A DNA stretch of 6,970 nt from an uncultured Muribaculum sp. GTDB taxonomy: Bacteria > Bacteroidota > Bacteroidia > Bacteroidales > Muribaculaceae. Every line of letters begins with the position of its first letter. Position 1 is the stretch's first letter. Location of the stretch: contig NZ_CAJTYX010000009.1 of the NCBI RefSeq assembly GCF_910583865.1, positions 1 through 6,970 of the forward strand, written 5' to 3'. Below, piece by piece: positions 1 through 5,750 of this stretch. Under the pieces are notes generated by a model. That model had not been told where the DNA came from and ran no database searches. It worked only from the letters and a program-made list of their open reading frames with translations. Made by a program: the position numbers and the translations under genes.

Positions 1-889
1 TGACCTCCTTGGTGCGGAAGTTGGCGGGTTCGTCAAGCACGAGACCGTCGCGGTTGCCGAGGATGTTGGTCGAGAACCAACCTGCAAGGCCGAGGCAACG
101 GACACCAATGATGGGGGCGAAGCCTGACTTCACGAGGGTCTGGCCTGTCTTGAAGTCCTTGCCGGCGATAGGCATCTTGGTCTTTTCGGCAAGTTCCCAG
201 ATGGCGGGGATGTCGACGGTGGTGTTGGGGGCACCCATGATGAAAGGAGCGCCTTCGGAGAGGGCTGCATAGGCGTAGCACATCGAGGGAGCTACATGCT
301 CCTTGTCATCAGCCTTCATGGCTTTCTCGAGGTCGGCCAGGGTGTAGTGGTAGTCCTTGTCGGGAGCCACATATACTTCGGTGGAAGCTGCCCAGAGCAC
401 TACGATGCGGTCGCAGCCATGCTCCTTCTTGAAGTTGCGGATATCCTCGCGGAGAGCTTCTACCATCTCCCAGCGGGTCTTGCCGTGCATGATGTTGTCG
501 CCGTCAAGACGCTTTGCATAGTTGTGGTCGAAAGCGGCCTTCATGGGGACGATCTTCTCAAGCTCGTCCTTGACGGGGAGGATGTCCTTCTCCTTCAGAA
601 CCTCGGCGTTCATGGCCGATTCGAAAGCGTTGGCGGGATATACGTCCCACGAGCCGAACTCGATGTCGTTGAGATCGGCCATTGGCACGATCTGGTTGTA
701 GTGGAGATATTTCTTGTCGGCACCTTCGCCTACGCGCATGATGTCGTATTGTGTCATTGATCCTACGGGCTTGGCCAGACCTTTGCGGGTCATGAGAACA
801 CCTGTGATGAATGTCGTGCTTACAGCTCCGAGTCCTACTACGAGAATACCGAGTTTGCCCTCGGCTTTCTTTACGTCAGTTTGGTTCAT
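1..889 (-). CDS. ino1: Inositol-3-phosphate synthase (MIPS), 3' end cut off by window
   Basis: NAD-dependent enzyme converting glucose 6-phosphate to 1D-myo-inositol 3-phosphate, the committed step to inositol, in the cytosol. The 296 residues visible begin at an ATG at 889-887; bacterial family members are usually somewhat over 400 residues, so the last third lies beyond base 1. A Rossmann loop GLGAVSTT sits at residues 19-26, after the beta strand GILVV. The MIPS signature GKDFKTGQT is at 243-251, with K247 the probable active-site lysine, and GWFSTNILGNRDG follows at about 270-282, matching the conserved N-x-L-G-N-x-D-G stretch of the family. An inositol synthase beside a CDP-alcohol phosphotransferase points to inositol lipid rather than an osmolyte. 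It is separated from the upstream HAD gene by 234 bases and may have its own promoter. There is no Shine-Dalgarno; the leader just before the start is A/C-rich. The family call is firm; the use of the product is inferred. Confidence 0.95.
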   Translation of the reverse strand, partial: MNQTDVKKAEGKLGILVVGLGAVSTTFITGVLMTRKGLAKPVGSMTQYDIMRVGEGADKKYLHYNQIVPMADLNDIEFGSWDVYPANAFESAMNAEVLKEKDILPVKDELEKIVPMKAAFDHNYAKRLDGDNIMHGKTRWEMVEALREDIRNFKKEHGCDRIVVLWAASTEVYVAPDKDYHYTLADLEKAMKADDKEHVAPSMCYAYAALSEGAPFIMGAPNTTVDIPAIWELAEKTKMPIAGKDFKTGQTLVKSGFAPIIGVRCLGLAGWFSTNILGNRDGLVLDEPANFRTKEV

Positions 890-983
890 GATTGTGGTTG
901 ATTTTGTCTATTTGTTTATTGTCGTTTTTGTTGTTGAAACAAAGAGGAGTAGCCAATCAAGCCTCTGCGGCTGAATTAGCGTG

Positions 984-1015
984 TAAAAGTAGTCAGTATT
1001 TTTGAGTTGTAAAAA
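984..1015 (-). promoter_or_regulatory. Candidate Bacteroidetes-type promoter for inositol-3-phosphate synthase
   Basis: Read on the minus strand, TACTTTTA (991-984) differs at one position from the Bacteroidetes -7 consensus TAnnTTTG. A run of five T (1015-1011) lies 19 bases upstream, where the TTTG -33 element is expected. Transcription would start near 977, giving a leader of roughly 90 bases. The T-run is a weak -33 match in AT-rich DNA, so the call is tentative. If real, the synthase can be transcribed independently of the operon upstream. Confidence 0.4.
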
Positions 1016-1038
1016 GTTTTCGAGACTAACTTTATTGA

Positions 1039-1066
1039 ATTTTTGTGAAAAATGTCTAAATTTTAG
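1039..1066. repeat. Two small AT-only inverted repeats between the HAD and synthase genes
   Basis: ATTTTT-GTG-AAAAAT (1039-1053) and CTAAA-T-TTTAG (1056-1066) are perfect inverted repeats lying side by side, 58-85 bases after the HAD stop codon and upstream of the candidate synthase promoter. They could form an operator or a weak transcript end. Being AT-only they would make poor intrinsic terminators, and short AT palindromes arise by chance in such DNA. Confidence 0.2.
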
Positions 1067-1123
1067 CTCGATTGGTTAATTTGGCCTAATTTGTGGCCTT
1101 TTGGACTTTTAAATGTTAACGAA

Positions 1124-1840
1124 TCAAAATACTGCTTCGGCTGCCTGCGTGAGATTTTCGATTATGCATGGATGCGTCACAGCGTCCTCTTCGGCTGTCC
1201 ATCCTTTGCCTTTGAGCCATGCCACACGGCATCCGAGCGACTGGGCCGGGATGATGTCTTTTTTGTAGGAGTCGCCGACCACGAGCACCTGCTCCGGCGC
1301 GAGGCCAAGCGCCTCCACCCCGAGGCGGAAAATCTGCGGGTCGGGCTTGCGCACACCCACCACGGCGCTCTCCACGATGCTGTCGAAGTAACGCAGCAGG
1401 TCGAAGTCGGCGAGCACGGCCTGCACGTTGCCGTAGAAGTTGCTTACGAGTACCATCGGCACGCCGTGCTCTTTAAGCGAGTCGAGTACCGGACGGGCTT
1501 CCTCCACGCACTCGCGCGCGCGTTCATAACAGTATAGGGCGATTTCCCCGGCGAGGCGTTCGGTGTCGGATGGGTCGATGTGGCCATGCTCGGCAAGCCA
1601 TCCAAGTTCGATACGCATCTTCTTCAGGAGCAGCACGTGGAAGTTGTCCTCTGGCATGATGTGGCGCACCTTGGCCAGCTCGCGTTCGGCGTAGACGTAG
1701 GCTTCGCGGAATGTGTCCTTGTCGACATCCACACCGCTTGCGCGGTAGCCGTCCCAGATCACTTCGCTCCAGTGCACACCGCGACTGTCGATGGTGCCGC
1801 CGTAGTCGAATATTACGCCTTTGATATCAGTATTTTCCAT
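1124..1840 (-). CDS. HAD-superfamily hydrolase (phosphatase-like) in the inositol-lipid operon
   Basis: A 238-residue soluble haloacid dehalogenase-fold protein. Motif I is F-D-Y-G-G-T-I-D at residues 11-18 with nucleophile D12; motif II has S133-N134; motif III has K165 within R-K-P-D-P; motif IV is G-D-S-Y-K-K-D with D190 and D195. The roughly 110 residues between motifs I and II are helical in character, as expected of a C1 cap. The usual second aspartate of motif I (DxDGT), which acts as general acid/base in phosphatases, is G14 here; other HAD proteins carry DxGG, so this does not prove loss of activity. The ATG (1840-1838) overlaps the end of the phosphotransferase gene by 14 bases, implying translational coupling. 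In this context the likely substrate is a phosphoinositol lipid or an inositol phosphate, but nothing in the sequence fixes it. It could equally remove a by-product. Confidence 0.88.
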   Translation of the reverse strand: MENTDIKGVIFDYGGTIDSRGVHWSEVIWDGYRASGVDVDKDTFREAYVYAERELAKVRHIMPEDNFHVLLLKKMRIELGWLAEHGHIDPSDTERLAGEIALYCYERARECVEEARPVLDSLKEHGVPMVLVSNFYGNVQAVLADFDLLRYFDSIVESAVVGVRKPDPQIFRLGVEALGLAPEQVLVVGDSYKKDIIPAQSLGCRVAWLKGKGWTAEEDAVTHPCIIENLTQAAEAVF

Positions 1841-2798
1841 TTTCGAGTTCTTTGGTGAATGAGCGGCATATGCGCTCGTGGCGCACTATCATGTAGACGA
1901 GCAGGATGTTGAGTACCGTAAGCTCGAACGCGAAGTAGAGCCAGGGCATCCGCAGGAACAGCGCCGTGAACAGCGCTATGACACGCCAGTTGAATGAGAG
2001 TATGTTGGTGTACTTCATCAGCGGGAGGCTCTTGCGGCGGAACGCCTCGCGGAAACCGGCAGGTATCGTTCCCGAGGGGAAACGCTTGCGCAGTGTGGCG
2101 CGCAGTGCCTGCATCGACGGTGTAAGCACCTCCTGGTTGGCCGTGTAGTTGGTGTAGACGGTCAGCGTGAGCTTTTTCCAGAAGTCTTTGCTCCAGCTCA
2201 GTGTGTCGAGGCGTTTGCGCAGTTCCGAGCACGATTCAAGCTCGCTCCCTTCCTCTCCTTTGAGGAAGTAGAGATGGAACTGGCGGTAGTAGTCGGCGGC
2301 AGAGGCTTGCTTGGCGTGGCACATGCCGGTCACTACGGCCACTGCCCATATCACCCATGGGTGGGCGCTGAAAAACTCGGAAGTGACATTCTCGCGCAGG
2401 CAGATGGCCACATATATGGCGGCGAACCATAGGTCGCCCGACAGTCCGTCGAGTATGCGCCCGAGGCGAGAATACTGCTTGGTCATACGCGCGAGCTGGC
2501 CGTCGGCCGAGTCAAACGAGTTGGCCCATATCAGCAGCAGCATCCCTATGACGTTCATCCACATCTGCGGGAAGTAGAACATCACTCCCGCGCCTATCCC
2601 GAGAAATATGGATGCGATGGTGATGGCGTTCGGGGTCACGCCGAGGCGCTTTGCCAGGCATGCCCACATGTAGCCTATCGGGCGGTAGAACGCCAGGTCG
2701 ATGTGCTCTTCTGTGTCCATCGACTTCAATGTGTCGCGGTAGCTCGACTTCGTGGCGCTGTCGGTCGAGGCTGTTTTTGTGTTGGCCATGGCGTTCAT
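1827..2798 (-). CDS. CDP-alcohol phosphatidyltransferase family membrane enzyme, likely making phosphoinositol lipid
   Basis: A 323-residue integral membrane enzyme that transfers a phospho-alcohol from a CDP-linked donor with release of CMP. The CDP-OH-P motif is clear: D96-x2-D99-G100-x2-A103-R104-x8-G113-x3-D117. The last aspartate is D122, four residues after D117 with G121 in the usual place; the canonical spacing is D-x3-D. Hydrophobic segments lie at about residues 60-75, 80-94, 122-135, 147-162, 271-284 and 286-307, with a long polar stretch (about 170-255) between the third-to-fourth and the last pair, longer than in compact PgsA-type enzymes. The ATG at 2798-2796 overlaps the preceding stop as ATGA; a second in-frame ATG at 2789-2787 is possible. 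The reading frame is open further upstream, but those codons overlap the ATP-grasp gene. Between an inositol phosphate synthase and a nucleotidyltransferase, the donor could be CDP-inositol (acceptor diacylglycerol or ceramide) or CDP-diacylglycerol (acceptor inositol phosphate); sequence alone cannot choose. Confidence 0.9.
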   Translation of the reverse strand: MNAMANTKTASTDSATKSSYRDTLKSMDTEEHIDLAFYRPIGYMWACLAKRLGVTPNAITIASIFLGIGAGVMFYFPQMWMNVIGMLLLIWANSFDSADGQLARMTKQYSRLGRILDGLSGDLWFAAIYVAICLRENVTSEFFSAHPWVIWAVAVVTGMCHAKQASAADYYRQFHLYFLKGEEGSELESCSELRKRLDTLSWSKDFWKKLTLTVYTNYTANQEVLTPSMQALRATLRKRFPSGTIPAGFREAFRRKSLPLMKYTNILSFNWRVIALFTALFLRMPWLYFAFELTVLNILLVYMIVRHERICRSFTKELENGKY

Positions 2799-3664
2799 TT
2801 GTTTAAGCGTTCTTTGATGGACGATAGGATGCATTTGGCTATGTAGGGGGCGGCTTCCTGGCGGCATGGTGCGAAGCTGGGCCAGTCGTTGAAGTCGATT
2901 ATGCGTATGTCGCCCTCGGGGCTTACGATGCAGTCGCCGCCGTAGACCTTCACGTCGAGCACCTCCGATGCGTTCTGGCAGATATCGCGCATGCGCTGTC
3001 GGTCGAATTCCAGGCCCCGGCTTTTACCGTTGATGGCCTCGTGGCCATACTTGGAGTGGCCGGCGTCGAAAGGATAGAACCAGAAGAAGAAAGGTGTCCC
3101 CTGCACTCCGTAGAACTTGATTAGGTCGCCTACGAGATGGCGGTTGATGACGGCGCGCTTGATGCCGCGCAGGAAATACTCCTGAAGCACCTCCTGGGCT
3201 TCTTCGGGATGGCGCACGTAGCTCACGTCCTCTTTGTGCATGGCGTGGAAGTCGCCGCGCTTTATCCAGCACTGGCTGAACCCTGCATCCTTCAGTGCCG
3301 ACCTCACGCTCTCGTCGGTGTTGACGATGAGGCTTTCCGGGTAGGGGATGTTGCTCCCGACAAGTATGCGTGTCATGCGCTCGCGGGTGCAGTTCTCGAT
3401 GCCGTAGCCCGAGTTTATCACGAGCGCACCGCGGTCCTCAAGCTGCTGTAGCCGCTGTATGGATTTCATTTCGCGGCACATGTTTATGATTATGTTCTCT
3501 TTGACGAGGCCGTTGTTGAACTGCTCCTCGCTGTAGATGTTGACCACGCAGCCGCGTTTGCGCAATTGGTCGGCCACGGCGTTGAATATGGCGGCATCGT
3601 TTCCGATGTGGTTTGGCGAGTATGCGCCGGCGCGCATTATGCCGGCTATGTTTATTTCAGCCAT
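2795..3664 (-). CDS. ATP-grasp fold enzyme of unknown substrate
   Basis: A 289-residue soluble protein. The N-terminal region (about 1-95) looks like a preATP-grasp domain. Then come I-P-Y-P-E at 106-110, as in linkers before ATP-grasp domains, a nucleotide-binding strand W-I-K-R-G-D at 133-138 with K135, a second strand A-V-I-N-R-H-L-V-G-D at 171-180, and the metal-binding end G-G-D-C-I-V (242-247) followed by I-I-D-F-N-D-W-P (255-262), where D257 and N259 would hold the magnesium ions. Such enzymes form acyl-phosphate or amide bonds, and a branch (ITPK-type) phosphorylates inositol phosphates. The frame is open far upstream, but only over the nucleotidyltransferase gene; the first credible start is the ATG at 3664, 59 bases after that gene's stop. 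No Shine-Dalgarno is present. Its stop overlaps the next start by four bases, tying it to the phosphotransferase. Head-group modification (kinase or ligase) is inference. Confidence 0.85.
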   Translation of the reverse strand: MAEINIAGIMRAGAYSPNHIGNDAAIFNAVADQLRKRGCVVNIYSEEQFNNGLVKENIIINMCREMKSIQRLQQLEDRGALVINSGYGIENCTRERMTRILVGSNIPYPESLIVNTDESVRSALKDAGFSQCWIKRGDFHAMHKEDVSYVRHPEEAQEVLQEYFLRGIKRAVINRHLVGDLIKFYGVQGTPFFFWFYPFDAGHSKYGHEAINGKSRGLEFDRQRMRDICQNASEVLDVKVYGGDCIVSPEGDIRIIDFNDWPSFAPCRQEAAPYIAKCILSSIKERLNK

Positions 3665-3723
3665 TGCTGTGTTGGATGATGATTGGTTGTGATGGTTCGT
3701 ATGGAGTGTGGGGATGGGGTACC

Positions 3724-4434
3724 CTACTTGCCCATGGCTATGAAGCGCTGGGCTGTCTCTATGTCGCCGGCATGGTCCACGTCGATTATCTTGCTGAACG
3801 GGAATGCTTTTAACTTGAGGCCGCCATCGACCAGGGCGCGCTGATAGTTGCGCATGCGGCTCGTGCCTTCGGCCAGGCACCGGTCGAGTATGCCGAGGGC
3901 GGGTGGGGTGAGTCCGTAGATGCCTCCGGAGATGTAGCGCACGCCGTCCCACGGCTTGTCGCGGAACGCTTTTATCGTCATCGACGGTTCGTCCACGTCG
4001 ATGTAGAGCGGCTTCTCGTCGTCTATGAAGGTGGTGACGCCCATGTAGCCGTCGGCATCGTCGCTCTCGGCGAAGGCGTTGACGTAGCTGCGGAAATCCT
4101 CCTCCAGGAATATGGTGTCGACGGTGGTGAGCACGAATTTGCCGCAGGAGGGGAACGTGCGGCTTACTTCGTAGAACGAATGCATCGAGCTGGGTGTCGA
4201 TTTTACTGTCAGGTGGAACGGGATGTCGAGCGAAAGTCCTTCGAGATAGCTGCGCACGTCGGTCATCTGCTCGTTGACGATTATCGAGAGCGATTCGGCG
4301 TTGCAACCGAGCATCATGTCGATGAGGCGCTTTATCATCGGACGCCCGTCGAGATCCACGAGCGGTTTTGGCAGTTGCACGCCTTCCTGCACCAGGCGCG
4401 AGCCTTCTCCGGCTGCTATTATAGCGTAATGCAC
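3724..4434 (-). CDS. Nucleotidyltransferase (NTP_transferase/MobA-like), candidate inositol-phosphate cytidylyltransferase
   Basis: A 236-residue soluble enzyme that should couple a sugar or polyol phosphate to a nucleoside triphosphate. The N-terminal loop A-I-I-A-A-G-E-G-S-R (4-13) and P-K-P-L (22-25, K23) are the standard signature. T-T-V-D at 103-106 gives the metal-binding aspartate D106, F-R-D-K-P-W (157-162) and I-S-G-G-I-Y-G (168-174) match the sugar-binding half, and I-I-D-V-D-H-A-G-D-I (216-225) near the C terminus supplies the second metal site (D218/D220). The start is GTG (4434-4432): an in-frame TAA lies four codons upstream (4446-4444) and the glycine loop begins at residue 4, so no other start works. 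It follows pdxA by 27 bases. In thermophiles a related enzyme makes CDP-inositol from inositol 1-phosphate for a CDP-alcohol phosphotransferase; the same pairing here suggests that role. CDP-glycerol-type or other substrates are not excluded. Confidence 0.88.
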   Translation of the reverse strand: MHYAIIAAGEGSRLVQEGVQLPKPLVDLDGRPMIKRLIDMMLGCNAESLSIIVNEQMTDVRSYLEGLSLDIPFHLTVKSTPSSMHSFYEVSRTFPSCGKFVLTTVDTIFLEEDFRSYVNAFAESDDADGYMGVTTFIDDEKPLYIDVDEPSMTIKAFRDKPWDGVRYISGGIYGLTPPALGILDRCLAEGTSRMRNYQRALVDGGLKLKAFPFSKIIDVDHAGDIETAQRFIAMGK

Positions 4435-4461
4435 TGTTGTAGCTTATTAAGAGGTTGTTGA

Positions 4462-5565
4462 TTATGCCTGCTGGGCGCTGTCATCTTTGCTGAGGTCGAG
4501 CACCACATTGTCCTTCCCTTTGTCGAAATACTGGCGGCGCAGCGGATTGGCCCGCGCGTCGTCGAAGGCGCATCGCGAGCGGAAAGTGTCGATAGCCATG
4601 TAGATGGCCTGGCGGAACGATTCTTCGGAGGCCACGCCCTGTCCGGCGATGTCGAAGCCTGTGCCGTGGTCGGGTGAGGTGCGCACGTAGGGGAGGCCGG
4701 CCGTGAAGTTAACGCCGGAGTCCATGGCGATGGTCTTGAATGGCGCGAGTCCCTGGTCGTGGTACATGGCCAGCACGCCGTCAAACTTGCGGTAGGCCTC
4801 CGTGCCGAAGAATCCGTCGGCGGCATATGGCCCGAAGGCGAGTATCTTCTCCTTGGACGCATCCTCTATGGCCGGTGAGATTATTTCGGCCTCTTCGTTG
4901 CCGAGCAGTCCGCCGTCGCCGGCATGGGGGTTGAGCGACAACACCGCTATGCGAGGATGTCCTATGTTGAAGTCGCGCATGAGCGACCGGTTGAATATGC
5001 GCAATTTTGCGAGTACGGCTTCGCGGGTGATGGCCTCTGCCACTTTTGCGATGGGGAGGTGGGTGGTGACGAGCGCTATTCGTATCCTGTCGTTGGCGAG
5101 TATCATAAGGGCCTCATTGCCGTCGCCAAGCGACGATTCGAGGTATTCGGTATGGCCCGGGAAGTGGAATGTGTCGCTCTGTATGGTGTCCTTGTTTATT
5201 GGTGCCGTGACGAGCACGTCGATGTCGCCTGAGCGGAGGTCGGCCACGGCCCTTTCGAGAGCTGCGAAAGCAGCCTCTCCGGCTGTTTTCGACGGTGTGC
5301 CCGGCTCGATCTTGAAGTCCTCGCCCACTACGTTGATTATGTTGGCCTCACCCTCCTTGGCCTGTGCGGCGTTCTGGATGGTGTTGACCTGCATCTGGGG
5401 CAGTTCCATACCCTTGCGGTAGTAGCCTACTATCTTGGCCGAGCCGTAGATGACGGGGGTGCATAGTTCCGCTATGCCGGGGTTGCTCAATGTCTTGAGG
5501 ATCACCTCGTAGCCGATCCCGTTAGGGTCACCGTGGGTGATGCCTACTTTTATTTTTTTGTCCAT
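4462..5565 (-). CDS. pdxA: 4-hydroxythreonine-4-phosphate dehydrogenase PdxA
   Basis: NAD-dependent enzyme of the DXP-dependent pyridoxal 5'-phosphate pathway. It oxidises 4-phosphohydroxy-L-threonine; the product decarboxylates to 3-amino-1-hydroxyacetone phosphate, used by PdxJ. The 367 residues are somewhat longer than the E. coli protein (329). Family motifs run in order: G-D-P-N-G-I-G at 12-18, F-P-G-H-T-E-Y at 135-141 (substrate-binding H138-T139), T-T-H-L-P with metal ligand H169, N-P-H-A-G-D with H214, Y-H-D-Q-G with H269, and T-S-P-D-H-G-T at 296-302. The three metal histidines keep the spacing of E. coli H166/H211/H266. It is first in the minus-strand block, 27 bases before the nucleotidyltransferase. 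The ATG at 5565 is followed by a Lys-rich tip and a beta strand, as expected. It looks intact, with all key residues present. Confidence 0.97.
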   Translation of the reverse strand: MDKKIKVGITHGDPNGIGYEVILKTLSNPGIAELCTPVIYGSAKIVGYYRKGMELPQMQVNTIQNAAQAKEGEANIINVVGEDFKIEPGTPSKTAGEAAFAALERAVADLRSGDIDVLVTAPINKDTIQSDTFHFPGHTEYLESSLGDGNEALMILANDRIRIALVTTHLPIAKVAEAITREAVLAKLRIFNRSLMRDFNIGHPRIAVLSLNPHAGDGGLLGNEEAEIISPAIEDASKEKILAFGPYAADGFFGTEAYRKFDGVLAMYHDQGLAPFKTIAMDSGVNFTAGLPYVRTSPDHGTGFDIAGQGVASEESFRQAIYMAIDTFRSRCAFDDARANPLRRQYFDKGKDNVVLDLSKDDSAQQA

Positions 5566-5601
5566 TTCTGATTTCGTTGGTATGCTCGGGTAAAATGCCG
5601 C

Positions 5602-5638
5602 ATATTTCCAATATCGGCCTATTGCCCCAATTTGGCCG
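5602..5638. repeat. Two adjacent hairpins in the pdxA leader region
   Basis: ATATT-TCC-AATAT (5602-5614) abuts a second, GC-capped inverted repeat: CGGCC-t-ATTG-CCC-CAAT-tt-GGCCG (5615-5638), nine pairs with a small asymmetric bulge. On the minus strand they sit directly after the candidate pdxA -7 element, so they would be at or near the start of the transcript, or act as a DNA operator. No T-run follows on either strand, so an intrinsic terminator is unlikely. Confidence 0.35.
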
Positions 5639-5669
5639 TAAAATTACTCATTTTTTCCATTCCAGCCAA
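5639..5669 (-). promoter_or_regulatory. Candidate Bacteroidetes-type promoter for the pdxA operon
   Basis: On the minus strand TTG (5669-5667) is followed after 20 bases by TAATTTTA (5646-5639), one mismatch from the Bacteroidetes -7 consensus TAnnTTTG. Transcription would begin near 5633, giving a leader of about 65-70 bases before the pdxA ATG. The spacing is the same as in the plus-strand promoter facing it. Confidence 0.45.
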
Positions 5670-5712
5670 CCTTAATGGCATTTATAACAAGGCAAAACAC
5701 GTCGGATGGTTA

Positions 5713-5743
5713 TTGCAGTGATGGCATAAAATGACTAACTTTG
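5713..5743 (+). promoter_or_regulatory. Bacteroidetes-type promoter for the AlbA_2/ATPase gene
   Basis: TTG (5713-5715, within TATTG), 20 bases, then a perfect TAACTTTG (5736-5743) matching TAnnTTTG. The expected transcription start is about 5749-5751, practically on the ATG at 5751, so the message would be leaderless or nearly so. This is the best promoter match in the window. Confidence 0.65.
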
Positions 5744-5750
5744 CTTTAGA

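Noticed and set aside
296..760. Plus-strand open frame opposite the inositol-3-phosphate synthase
   Set aside because: It is antisense to a clear gene and its Val/Leu/His-rich translation resembles no family; a shadow caused by GC-rich codon use. The same applies to the other plus-strand frames between 1 and 5565.
927..943. TTTGTT-GTTGA-AACAAA inverted repeat in the synthase leader
   Set aside because: A six-pair AT-rich stem in a low-complexity T/G-rich leader, easily explained by chance.
1075..1105. Possible terminator from the paired GGCC blocks after the HAD gene
   Set aside because: Only GGCC pairs with GGCC over an 8-base loop, and no clear T-run follows on the minus strand; too weak to call.
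2799..2867. A start 23 codons earlier for the CDP-alcohol phosphotransferase
   Set aside because: It would lie inside the ATP-grasp coding region. The ATGA overlap at 2795-2798 is the normal operon arrangement, and the extra residues look like a frame shadow.
3665..4306. An upstream extension of the ATP-grasp frame to a 503-residue protein
   Set aside because: The added part overlaps the nucleotidyltransferase on the same strand in another frame and is a low-complexity Arg/His/Pro-rich translation. The true N terminus begins with MAEINIAGIM at 3664.
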